Assembly (NCBI GenBank): GCA_021740785.1 | Contig: JAIOZI010000034.1 | Coordinates: forward strand, 1 to 49,965 | Reading direction: 5' to 3' | Length of the DNA stretch: 49,965 nt | Source: Melioribacteraceae bacterium | Lineage (GTDB): Bacteria; Bacteroidota; Ignavibacteria; Ignavibacteriales; Melioribacteraceae | Shown: one piece after another, positions 7,734 to 16,594 of the stretch | Numbering within the stretch: position 1 is the stretch's first letter | How the letters are laid out: each line of letters begins with the position of its first letter | Notes under the pieces: generated by a model | Databases searched by the model: none | Seen by the model: only the letters and a program-made list of their open reading frames with translations | What the model was told of the DNA's origin: nothing | Program-made: the position numbers and the translations under genes

Positions 7734-8960
7734 ATGTTTTCAGAAGCTAAAACAGTACTATCAAATTTTGCACGAAAAATTCCCGAGACTATTCTCGGAC
7801 CTGAACGCGTCTCTTTTATAATCGAGAACATCGATGAGATTCCTAATGAACATAAACTTATCATTCTCAAATCTGCCAATCATATACTTAGTATGATGCT
7901 GGAAAAAGAAGCATCGGATATTGAATTGGGCGGACACGGAACAGAAGGATATGTCTGGCTCAGAACTCATGGAAAAAAAGAAAGAGTAAAAGAAATCCCG
8001 CAGCTCACAGCAGATGAAGCCGGCACTTTGATTGTATGTCTCCTAAATAAAAATCAATGCCGTCATTTATTGGCAAGCAGAAATTTAGATTTTAGTTATT
8101 CGTTTTGGTATGACAAAGCAAAGAAAAATGTTCGATTCAGGGCAGATGCATACTTTGATCTCGACACACTTGCTCTCAACATGCGAGCAATTTCAGCAAG
8201 TGTAAGACCGATGGAATCGCTGGAGTTTCATCAAAATGCAATGAAGATGATGAGTCACAATTATGTTAAATTCGGACTCTCACTCATTACAGGTATAACC
8301 GGTTCGGGTAAATCATCAACACTTGATTCCATAATTCATCATCATAATAAATTCGACCCGGCACACATCGTAATAATCGCGGCGCCGGTAGAGTTTGTAC
8401 ACAAATCAAATGCTGCAATTGTACGCCATAGAGAAGTCGGGCGTGATGTAATGTCGTTCAAAGAGGGCGTAATACAAGCTCTGCGTCAGGACCCCGACAT
8501 CATTGTGATTGGTGAAATGCGTGATCCTGAAACTATTTTAGCTGCCCTCGAAGTAACGGATACCGGGCATAAAGTTTTTTCAACTCTTCATACTTCTTCT
8601 GCAGTTGAATCAATCGATCGTATAATTGCGGAAGTTAACCCTTATGAACAAGAACGTGTAAGAAATAGGCTGGCTGATGTCTTAATCTCCGTCGTCTCTC
8701 AAAAACTCGTTCCGACAATTGACGGCAGAAGAGCTTTGGCGAAAGAAGTATTAATTGTAACTCCAAGCGTAAAGGCTGCAATTAAAAATGATAATACGAG
8801 TGAAATTTATATGATGATAAATCAAGGTGCGCCGCAGGGAATGATTACAATGGAACAGGATTTGCTGCGATTAGTTAGACATAAGAAGATCACGGCTGAT
8901 ACGGGATTGGCTTATGCCAACAACAAAACTAGATTTATGCAAATAATGAAGGCTCTGTAA
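7734..8960 (+). CDS. PilT-type ATPase (retraction motor)
   Basis: A second secretion ATPase that lacks the zinc-binding cysteines of PilB, as PilT proteins do. Walker A is GITGSGKSS (Lys193), Walker B is DPDIIVIGEMRDPET, and the His box is FSTLHTSSAVESIDRI. In PilT the C-terminal retraction motif is AIRNLIRE; the aligned stretch here is VKAAIKND, so that motif has diverged. At 408 residues it is longer than most PilT proteins (about 345-370) because of extra sequence at the N-terminus. Its presence argues for a dynamic pilus rather than a type II secretion system. Whether it really retracts the filament cannot be told from sequence. Confidence 0.85.
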   Translation: MFSEAKTVLSNFARKIPETILGPERVSFIIENIDEIPNEHKLIILKSANHILSMMLEKEASDIELGGHGTEGYVWLRTHGKKERVKEIPQLTADEAGTLIVCLLNKNQCRHLLASRNLDFSYSFWYDKAKKNVRFRADAYFDLDTLALNMRAISASVRPMESLEFHQNAMKMMSHNYVKFGLSLITGITGSGKSSTLDSIIHHHNKFDPAHIVIIAAPVEFVHKSNAAIVRHREVGRDVMSFKEGVIQALRQDPDIIVIGEMRDPETILAALEVTDTGHKVFSTLHTSSAVESIDRIIAEVNPYEQERVRNRLADVLISVVSQKLVPTIDGRRALAKEVLIVTPSVKAAIKNDNTSEIYMMINQGAPQGMITMEQDLLRLVRHKKITADTGLAYANNKTRFMQIMKAL

Positions 8961-8964
8961 GTTA

Positions 8965-10548
8965 ATGAAAAAGCCTGTTATCTGTATTTATTGTGAAGGC
9001 AGCGATACTAAATTAGGCGTCTTCACAAAAGAAGAGAATCAAATCAAGATTCACCGGTTATTATCGGTTGATATTGAAGCAGGCGGAGGCGATTCCCTAG
9101 CAGAAGACTCTCTTGGTTCGGAATTGGAACTTGGCGACCTTGGAGACGGAATTGATCTTGGCAATGTTGAAGGTGATTTTGGAAATGTACCGGTTGAGCA
9201 AGAACAGGAAAAAGAAGGTCTTGACGCACTTGTTGCCGGGTTATCCGATATCAAACTTAGTTCAGCCAGCTTCGTTCCCGTTATTACCGAACCTATTCTT
9301 ACTTACCACCAATATGAAGGCGAGAAACTTTCCGATAAAAATAAATTCCGCGACGTTTTAATTAAAGATATTCTGAATACAAAAAATATCTATGTTGCAA
9401 AAGACGGTATTGACTTTATTGATCATGATGAGACTTCCGTTTTAACAGCCTTTATAGAAGGCGATATTCCATGTGTTAATGTTGTAAACAGGCTCGCTCA
9501 AGCTAAGAAAAAACGATATTATAAAATTGATTCAATAAAAAGTGCGGAAATTGCGCTTGCTCATTATGTCTCTAAAACAAACAAATACTTCCCCGAAGAT
9601 TATATACTGATAATTTATACCGGTAAAGAATACAGCAAATTAATCTTTTTAGAAGGTCAGAAACTCAAACACATAGGCTCAACCCTCGATATCGGAACCA
9701 AAAACCTCCAAACTTACGATGTCTATTTTTCTAAAATTTTATTGGAAATGGAAAACGGCGGTATCCCCCGTTTAGATAATGTTGTTCTGTGCGGTGATGA
9801 TAATTCAGAAAACTTACTCCTCTCCTTCTATGGTACATTCCCGGAAGCAGAAGTTGAAAGTATAAAATTTAACTCTCTTGATTTAAGTTTACTCGAAGAA
9901 GAGCAAAAGGAGATTCTTGCAGCGTTTGCTATGCCAATTTCTGCAGCAATTGAATTTTTTGAAGAGCAGGAAACTAAAAAACCGATTGGTATTAACCTAT
10001 TACCTGATTACATAAAGGAAAATCAGAAATTCCTGCAGTTCGGCTGGCATAGTTATGCAATGCTTCCTGTATTATTTGGTTTAACAGTCTATTTTACAGT
10101 AACACTTCTCTCAAATGTTCAGACAATAAACAGTATCGATAATGAAATTGATTTTCTTCTCGTTCAACAACAGAAGAACCAGATGCTGCTTGACCAGATG
10201 AACCCGTTATCCGAAAGAATATTAAGCTTCGATAATACCAAGGAAATCCTGGATTCCGCAGCGGTCGGAACAGAGGTTTGGACAAACATCTTCACTAAGT
10301 ATGCAGATTTTTTCGAAAGACGTAGAAATTTTTGGTTATCGAAAATGCAGGTTGTTGACGGCAGAGAAATACTTTTAACCGGTTATTCGCTTTCGAGGAC
10401 AGTCCTTACTGAGTTTGCAAAATTTACCGGTACGGCTGAATTAAAAAATATAATTTTTGAACCGTTGCGCGAAACCAACGCATTTACTTTTACAATAACA
10501 ATTAAATTAGAAAATTTATTAGCGCCAGCAGGAAAGAATGGACCGTAA
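8965..10548 (+). CDS. PilM/PilN-like fusion (GspL-like) assembly protein
   Basis: A 527-residue protein combining features that are usually split between PilM and PilN. Residues 1-30 and 100-330 resemble a divergent actin-like PilM/GspL cytoplasmic fold, without well-preserved nucleotide-binding motifs. Residues about 30-85 form a low-complexity acidic insert (for example LGSELELGDLGDGIDLGN). One membrane segment lies near 359-380, followed by a heptad-like stretch and a periplasmic domain like PilN or GspL-C. It follows the PilT gene by 4 nt and overlaps the next gene by 11 nt. The arrangement M/N, O, secretin matches the alignment subcomplex of type IV pili. Assignment rests mainly on this order and topology. 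Confidence 0.72.
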   Translation: MKKPVICIYCEGSDTKLGVFTKEENQIKIHRLLSVDIEAGGGDSLAEDSLGSELELGDLGDGIDLGNVEGDFGNVPVEQEQEKEGLDALVAGLSDIKLSSASFVPVITEPILTYHQYEGEKLSDKNKFRDVLIKDILNTKNIYVAKDGIDFIDHDETSVLTAFIEGDIPCVNVVNRLAQAKKKRYYKIDSIKSAEIALAHYVSKTNKYFPEDYILIIYTGKEYSKLIFLEGQKLKHIGSTLDIGTKNLQTYDVYFSKILLEMENGGIPRLDNVVLCGDDNSENLLLSFYGTFPEAEVESIKFNSLDLSLLEEEQKEILAAFAMPISAAIEFFEEQETKKPIGINLLPDYIKENQKFLQFGWHSYAMLPVLFGLTVYFTVTLLSNVQTINSIDNEIDFLLVQQQKNQMLLDQMNPLSERILSFDNTKEILDSAAVGTEVWTNIFTKYADFFERRRNFWLSKMQVVDGREILLTGYSLSRTVLTEFAKFTGTAELKNIIFEPLRETNAFTFTITIKLENLLAPAGKNGP

Positions 10549-11422
10549 ATTATTAAATACATTACTCCTTTTGGGAATTGGTGTCGCAATTTTTCTCGGC
10601 GGCGGATTCTTCACTTTCTTTCACCAGGAAGGAATTATTGAAGAAAAAACCAATAAGCTGGAAGAACTAAAACGAAATCAGTATGACACCAAATCATTGG
10701 AGGAACAGCTCAACATATTGAAAAAACGTGTTGCGGAACTGGATTCTATTCTCGCTCTAAGAAAATTTAATATTCCGGTGGACTTGCATCAATCGGACTT
10801 TTTTAATTTTGTTAATAAGGTAAGCTATTCATTTTCTCCCGATTCATACGTAAATATTGAATACATGGAATCAAAAGGTACCGATAATTTCCAATATTAT
10901 GTTTATACACTGAATGGAACAGCATTCTTTAGAGATTTTTGGAGTTTAGTTTACGCAATTGAACAGAGCAAGCAACTGAAAAAAATTGCCAGTATTTCAA
11001 TTAATAACCTGGTCAAGGTTGATGAGAACAGTATTCCGAATTACATGGTAAATTTTTCTATCGTCGCAACTACCTACTTCTCCGATAGTGATCGCTTTGC
11101 ACCTTCGGATGTACAAGAAAATAATTTAAGACCCAACCAGATCTATGATGTTTTTTATCCGTTAATTCGTAATGAAATTCCGCCGAATACCGATCGACTT
11201 TTGGATGTTCAAACAGCAAAACTTCTTGCACTCATTCCCGAAGGCGCTTATCTATCGGATGCAAACGGAAATACATTCCTGCTCTGGGAAGGCGATGAAG
11301 TGTACCTTGGATATTTAACTAAAATTAATTATGAGTATAATGAAGTATCGTTCATTTTGAATAAGGGCGGATTAATTGAGCGTGTAACCCTAACATTAGA
11401 TGGTGAAAAAAAATCAGAGTAA
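10538..11422 (+). CDS. PilO-like alignment protein
   Basis: A 294-residue bitopic membrane protein: a short cytoplasmic tail, one membrane segment at about residues 6-27, a coiled coil around 30-75 rich in Glu, Lys and Leu, and a periplasmic domain. This is the PilO/GspM layout, which bridges the PilM/PilN platform to the secretin. The C-terminal part (about 200-290, with LIPEGAYLSDANGNTFLLWE and VYLGYLTKIN) resembles the small beta-sandwich of PilP-type proteins, so it may combine PilO and PilP roles; that is inference. It overlaps the upstream gene by 11 nt. Confidence 0.65.
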   Translation: MDRKLLNTLLLLGIGVAIFLGGGFFTFFHQEGIIEEKTNKLEELKRNQYDTKSLEEQLNILKKRVAELDSILALRKFNIPVDLHQSDFFNFVNKVSYSFSPDSYVNIEYMESKGTDNFQYYVYTLNGTAFFRDFWSLVYAIEQSKQLKKIASISINNLVKVDENSIPNYMVNFSIVATTYFSDSDRFAPSDVQENNLRPNQIYDVFYPLIRNEIPPNTDRLLDVQTAKLLALIPEGAYLSDANGNTFLLWEGDEVYLGYLTKINYEYNEVSFILNKGGLIERVTLTLDGEKKSE

Positions 11423-11426
11423 TACA

Positions 11427-12695
11427 ATGATTAAAACAATAAAAATATTTTTGATAGTTCTTTTAGCTATGCCTCTCTATGCCCAATGGGATAGAGAATC
11501 GCAGCAGTTAAGAGATTATATCAATCCCGAAGAATTAGTTACACTATCAGAAAACCTTCCATTCGGAACGGCTGTGGAAATTTTAAGCAAGGTTAGCGAA
11601 AAGTTGACCGGAAAGCGGATTGTTTCTATGGTCGAGTTTAATGAACCGATTGGAATCCAAATTGATAAGATGCCATATAAAAAAGCTCTCATCGTTATTG
11701 TTCAGTATCACGGGTTCTTCATTAATGAAAAAGCCGATGTTATAACCGTACAAAAAGTAGCTCAATCCAACAAAGAATTGGATCAAGATGTTTATGCTTC
11801 TATTGATACGCGGGAAGTAAAAATTTCGGCAATATTTTTTGAAGCTAATGTTAATGAAATGCGCGAACGCGGTATTAACTGGCAGTGGCTTTTATCAAAA
11901 GAGGGAATAAAAATCGGGACTAATTTTCAAACATTCGCCGAATCAAGCGCGGAAGCCGATGCTTCCGGTGGAACGGGCGGTGCAGGTGAAAGCGGAGCCG
12001 CACAGGATTTTGTTGATTTTTCAGTAACCTCCGAAACTGATTTTAGCGCCGGTAGTTTCAGCGGAAATGCGTTGAATGTATTTAAATTCTTTGAAACCGA
12101 AGATCTCGGAGATATAATCGCAAGCCCCAATATTACAGTAAGAGATAGAATGAAAGGTAAAATTCAGATCGGTTCAGATATTTCTATTAAACAACGCGAT
12201 ATTGCCGGTAATGTTATCGATCAATTTTATTCTACCGGTACAATTATAGATGTAACGCCATATATATACAATGAGGAAGGTATAAATTACGTGCTCCTCA
12301 AACTAACAGTTGAAAGAAGTTCTGCAAAACCGGATGTCTTAAGTACGGAAATCACCAAAACTGAAGCAGTTACAGATATATTAATGCTTGATGGCGAAGA
12401 AACTGTGATTGGCGGTTTATATGTTAACCAGGAATCAAATGTTAGGCGGGGTATACCGATTTTAAAAGATCTGCCATGGTGGTTTTTGGGTATCCGTTAC
12501 TTAACCGGGTATGATCAAAAGTCAATAACAAAGAAAGAAGTAATAATTCTTATTAAAACAGAATTGGTACCGACTCTGAAAGAAAGAATGAATAAGTCGA
12601 AAGAAGAAAATTTAATTAGAAAACAAAGATTAGAAAACATGATAGAATATCAGAAATATAAAACCGATTCACTAAATACTATAGGAGACAAATAA
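11427..12695 (+). CDS. Short secretin (PilQ/GspD family) outer-membrane channel
   Basis: A signal peptide (MIKTIKIFLIVLLAMPLYA) is followed by one STN-like N-domain (about residues 30-110) and a secretin core. In the core, REVKISAIFFEANVNEMRERGINW begins as in other secretins and the signature region reads EETVIGGLYVNQESNVRRGI then PILKDLPWWFLGIRYL. A Gly/Ala/Ser-rich gate-like insert lies near residues 170-195. At about 422 residues it is much shorter than most PilQ proteins (600-700), lacking the AMIN and extra N-domains. I prefer the ATG at 11427 over the one at 11400 because it starts the signal peptide directly and lies 4 nt after the upstream stop. Confidence 0.85.
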   Translation: MIKTIKIFLIVLLAMPLYAQWDRESQQLRDYINPEELVTLSENLPFGTAVEILSKVSEKLTGKRIVSMVEFNEPIGIQIDKMPYKKALIVIVQYHGFFINEKADVITVQKVAQSNKELDQDVYASIDTREVKISAIFFEANVNEMRERGINWQWLLSKEGIKIGTNFQTFAESSAEADASGGTGGAGESGAAQDFVDFSVTSETDFSAGSFSGNALNVFKFFETEDLGDIIASPNITVRDRMKGKIQIGSDISIKQRDIAGNVIDQFYSTGTIIDVTPYIYNEEGINYVLLKLTVERSSAKPDVLSTEITKTEAVTDILMLDGEETVIGGLYVNQESNVRRGIPILKDLPWWFLGIRYLTGYDQKSITKKEVIILIKTELVPTLKERMNKSKEENLIRKQRLENMIEYQKYKTDSLNTIGDK

Positions 12696-12699
12696 GCAC

Positions 12700-13074
12700 A
12701 TGGAGTCAATTCTGATAGTCGACGATGATATACAGCTTTGTGAGGTTTTAAACGACGAACTTTCTGAAGTAGGTTATAATTCGAACTTTGTAAACAACGC
12801 TGATGAAGCTATAAATTATCTTTCTCAAAACAGAACCGACCTTGTTCTTTTAGATCTGAAAATGCCTGAGAAAGATGGATTTTTTGTACTAAGCGAAATC
12901 AATAATCGCGGCATTAATACTAAAATTATTGTTCTAACTGCTTATGCCGATGTGAAAAGCGCTATTGATTCAGCAAGAATGGGTGCCGCCGATTTCGTAA
13001 GTAAACCTTATGACCTTGACGAGCTTATAATTACCATAAGAAAGGTCTTGAATAAAGAAGAAAATGGGAATTAA
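12700..13074 (+). CDS. Single-domain CheY-like response regulator
   Basis: 124 residues form one receiver domain with the acidic pocket (VDDD near the start), phospho-acceptor Asp52 in LVLLDLKMPEKDG, the Thr in VLTAY and the conserved Lys in SKPYD. There is no output domain, so it must act by protein contact, as CheY or the Pil chemotaxis-like receivers do. AGGAGA precedes the start, inside the end of the secretin gene. It is 4 nt after the secretin stop and overlaps the kinase gene by 11 nt, placing it in the pilus operon and making the adjacent hybrid kinase its likely phosphate source. Confidence 0.88.
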   Translation: MESILIVDDDIQLCEVLNDELSEVGYNSNFVNNADEAINYLSQNRTDLVLLDLKMPEKDGFFVLSEINNRGINTKIIVLTAYADVKSAIDSARMGAADFVSKPYDLDELIITIRKVLNKEENGN

Positions 13075-16000
13075 TTTACGATTATTACTTATTACTCTTC
13101 TCATTGTGTCACTTGCCACAGTTTCCTCAACGTATATATTTTTCACGCTAACAAATACAATACTTGAATCACAGCAGACAAAAACCTTACTCAACTCTGC
13201 AAATGATTTTATTTTTGAGATTGAAAAATCCCTCGATGAAACAAGGGAAGATTTTCGCAAATCTTTTAAAGAAAACGGACAGCTCGTCTTAAGCAACGCC
13301 GATAGTTCATCAGTCGATTTCTATTTTACATTGATCGGCGATTCTGTAATTTCCAAAGAGAATTTCTTCATAAAAAACTTTCTTTTCATTAACGATACAA
13401 ACCGCTCACTCAAACAATTTATATCAGATAATCCAAATATCATACTCTTTTACAGAAACATACAAAATGGTAATACTATTTATTTCGGGAAAGTAATAAC
13501 ACACGATTTTCTTGAACAACTGGCAGAAAAAATAAGAGCAGGAATCGCTCTTATTTCAAACAGCACACCCGTTGAATTCAGCAACAAAATGCATGGAAGT
13601 GAATACCTAATCAATATCATTAAAGCGAGCAAAGAACTTCGTTCCAAAAACAACTTCGACATTTTTTATCAAGAATTAACAGATGTAGATTTCCGGGCTA
13701 CTTATTATGATGCTCCGAAGTATTTATTGACCGGCGCGAAAATCGGGTTCCTCGTTTACAGTACCTCCGTTGAAGCTGTTGAATACAGATCAACAATGAA
13801 AATGATTATTGTAATTGTTCTCATTGCGGGAATTGCGCTATCACTTATTTTTACTTTGCTATTTACTACAAAATTAAGACGACAGATTAATATCCTAAGC
13901 AGAGCGGCATCAATAACAAGTCGGGGCAACTTAAGTCACCGCGCTGAAATAATTACAAAAGATGAAATTGGAAAATTAGGAGAAGTATTCAATAAGATGC
14001 TGGATGATATCGAGAGTAAGGAGAGAACGGAAAAGGAATACACTGAATTTATAACACTGATTAACCAGAAGCCAACGCTGCGCGAAATTTCGGATGCCGC
14101 ACTCGAGAAAATCATTAGTGTATCAAAACTTACTCTGGGGGCTTTATACATTGTTCAAAACGATGATTTTAGATTAATCTCAACTTACGGAATTACGAAA
14201 GAGTCGGTTGTTGAATCGAAGAATATAAGCATTTACCAAAAAGTTATTGAGAAAAAGGAAGCAGTTGAATTTAATTTTCAATCAAATAATCCTGTTGTAA
14301 AAACAGGCCTGGCGGAAATAAAGATTGAATATATGCTGATAATCCCGATTATCTATAATAAAGAAGTAATTGCAATTGTTGAATTAGCTGCAAAAACAGA
14401 ACCAAAGGAAAACTTAAAACATTACATTGAAAGCATTCAGGATCAGCTTGCAGTAGGTTTATCGAATGCAAAAGCGTTCGAGCAGCTTGGGGATTTTGTT
14501 GATGAATTAAAAAAGCTTAACGATGAATACCAAAAACAAAACACTCAAATTACAGAGCAGAACCGCGAATTAATAAAACTTCATAAACAGTTACAGGAAA
14601 AAGCTGAGGAGCTTGAAAAGCAAAAAGAAAAAGCAATTGAATTGACTAACGTAAAGTCAAAGTTTTTAGCCAGCATGTCTCATGAATTACGAACACCGCT
14701 TAATTCAATACTTGGCTTAACTGATCTCGTATTAAATGACCGGTCTACTCTGCCTCAAACAAAAGAGAAACTCGCAGTTGTATTAAGAAACGGGAAAAAA
14801 CTGCTAAACCTAATAAACAACATTTTAGATTTTTCAAAACTTGAATCGGATAAAATCGACATTCGTGAAGAGCAGTTTTTCCTCAATTCATTTTTGGAGG
14901 AAATAAAAACTTTTATTGAACCGCTGGCTATTGAAAAGAAACTGCGATTCGAAATTGATTTCCCGGCAGAGTTCGATTACCTGGTAAATACTGACAAGTC
15001 AAAACTTGATCAGATATTAATAAATTTATTAGGTAATGCAATCAAGTTTACAAAGAAAGGTTATGTTAAATTCAGTGTTGAAATTGACGACAGCAATGAT
15101 ATCATCTTGTTTATAGTAGAAGACAGCGGCATTGGGATGTCGGAAGAAACACAGAAAGCTGTTTTTGATGAGTTCTATCAGGCTGACTCAGGCTTTTCAC
15201 GTAAGTATGGCGGAACCGGTTTGGGTTTGGCAATCTCGAATAAATATACTAAGCTTCTTGGCGGAAACATGCTGCTTATGAGTGAAATGAATAAGGGCTC
15301 GAAGTTTACTCTTGAATTGAAAAATATAATTACGGAAAAAGTAAGTGTTATATCTGAAAACTTATTCCCGGAAAAAGAAATTTCTGAAAACTATACTATA
15401 GAATCCAATCATTCTGAACTAACTGCTTTAATTGTAGAGCCTGATTATGAAATTCAAAAATTCATTGGTGACTATCTTATTTCAAACGGTTATAAAGTAG
15501 ATTTCGCACTATCTAAAAAGGAAGCAGAAGAAAAAATTAAATCTAATACGTTTGCTTGCTTCATCATTAATTTCAAAGTTCGTGAATCGCAGGGCATTGA
15601 AATACTTTTTTATGTTAAGGAACACTCTAACAATACCGATGCACCAATTATATTTACATCCTTCTCCCCGGGAAAGCAATTCGGATTTGCACTTAAGGTT
15701 TTTGACTATTCAACCGGAATAAACCAATTAAATCTTGCACTGGATTCTGTTAAAACTTCACTGGGGAAAAAAAATATTTCGGTATATACCGTAAGTGATT
15801 CAAAGAATATTTCTTTTGGTGAAAATTATGAGCTGTTCTTTTCAAGAAAAACTTCAAATATATTTGATGAAATTACGAGTATCCGTCCCGATGTAACTGT
15901 GTTCGATCTATCATCAAATCCAAAAGATAGGTTGGAATTAATTCATAAACTAAATCGCAGCCGGTTGACTAAAAACATCCCTGTTATTATTTACTTTTCC

Positions 16001-16594
16001 GAATCGATTACAAAGGAAGAAATTGATAATATTATTATTGCGATGGACAAGATAACCGAGGAATCCCAGTATCATCCACTCGATACACTAAAGATTATTC
16101 GAGACAGGTTAAAACTTGAGAGCAATACAGATCTTCGTAATAAATTAATTTCCGAAGATACGGGCGATCAACAATCAGAAATTTCGAGCGAGATAAATGA
16201 AACAAAAAATCGAGCCGAAGTTTTAATTGTTGATGACGATAACGATACGTTGTTTACTGTTGGGGAAATGATTCAAAACATGGGATATAAATCCAGCTTT
16301 GCAAGAAACGGTATCGAGTGCCTGCTGACATTACGAAACATTAAACCGGATTTAATTTTACTCGATATTATGATGCCGCATATGGATGGATTTGAAACCA
16401 TTAAACAAATTAGAAAAGATCCTAAATTAGATGATATTCCTGTATTTGCACTTACAGCTCATGCAATGCTGGATGATAAAGAAGTGATTGCTAAAAACGG
16501 GTTCGATGATTTAATTACTAAACCGATTGATTCGAAGATACTCGATTTCAAAGTGAAGAAAGCATTATTCAATTTTCCCGGGAAAAATAAATGA
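13064..16594 (+). CDS. Hybrid sensor histidine kinase with three receiver-like domains
   Basis: 1176 residues. A membrane segment (about 6-28), a periplasmic sensor region (30-245), a second membrane segment (247-268) and a HAMP linker (270-322) are followed by a GAF-like domain (335-485) and a coiled coil (490-535). HisKA has His540 in SMSHELRTPLN; the ATPase has NLLGNAIKF (about 655), DSGIGM (687) and GGTGLGL (716). Behind it lie a degenerate receiver (785-900) whose acceptor site reads IINFKV, a second divergent receiver (905-1020) with VTVFDLSSNP, and a canonical receiver (1050-1170, Asp1101 in LLDIMMP). The periplasmic region matches no family I recognise. It is embedded in the pilus operon and overlaps both neighbouring regulator genes. 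Confidence 0.92.
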   Translation: MGINLRLLLITLLIVSLATVSSTYIFFTLTNTILESQQTKTLLNSANDFIFEIEKSLDETREDFRKSFKENGQLVLSNADSSSVDFYFTLIGDSVISKENFFIKNFLFINDTNRSLKQFISDNPNIILFYRNIQNGNTIYFGKVITHDFLEQLAEKIRAGIALISNSTPVEFSNKMHGSEYLINIIKASKELRSKNNFDIFYQELTDVDFRATYYDAPKYLLTGAKIGFLVYSTSVEAVEYRSTMKMIIVIVLIAGIALSLIFTLLFTTKLRRQINILSRAASITSRGNLSHRAEIITKDEIGKLGEVFNKMLDDIESKERTEKEYTEFITLINQKPTLREISDAALEKIISVSKLTLGALYIVQNDDFRLISTYGITKESVVESKNISIYQKVIEKKEAVEFNFQSNNPVVKTGLAEIKIEYMLIIPIIYNKEVIAIVELAAKTEPKENLKHYIESIQDQLAVGLSNAKAFEQLGDFVDELKKLNDEYQKQNTQITEQNRELIKLHKQLQEKAEELEKQKEKAIELTNVKSKFLASMSHELRTPLNSILGLTDLVLNDRSTLPQTKEKLAVVLRNGKKLLNLINNILDFSKLESDKIDIREEQFFLNSFLEEIKTFIEPLAIEKKLRFEIDFPAEFDYLVNTDKSKLDQILINLLGNAIKFTKKGYVKFSVEIDDSNDIILFIVEDSGIGMSEETQKAVFDEFYQADSGFSRKYGGTGLGLAISNKYTKLLGGNMLLMSEMNKGSKFTLELKNIITEKVSVISENLFPEKEISENYTIESNHSELTALIVEPDYEIQKFIGDYLISNGYKVDFALSKKEAEEKIKSNTFACFIINFKVRESQGIEILFYVKEHSNNTDAPIIFTSFSPGKQFGFALKVFDYSTGINQLNLALDSVKTSLGKKNISVYTVSDSKNISFGENYELFFSRKTSNIFDEITSIRPDVTVFDLSSNPKDRLELIHKLNRSRLTKNIPVIIYFSESITKEEIDNIIIAMDKITEESQYHPLDTLKIIRDRLKLESNTDLRNKLISEDTGDQQSEISSEINETKNRAEVLIVDDDNDTLFTVGEMIQNMGYKSSFARNGIECLLTLRNIKPDLILLDIMMPHMDGFETIKQIRKDPKLDDIPVFALTAHAMLDDKEVIAKNGFDDLITKPIDSKILDFKVKKALFNFPGKNK

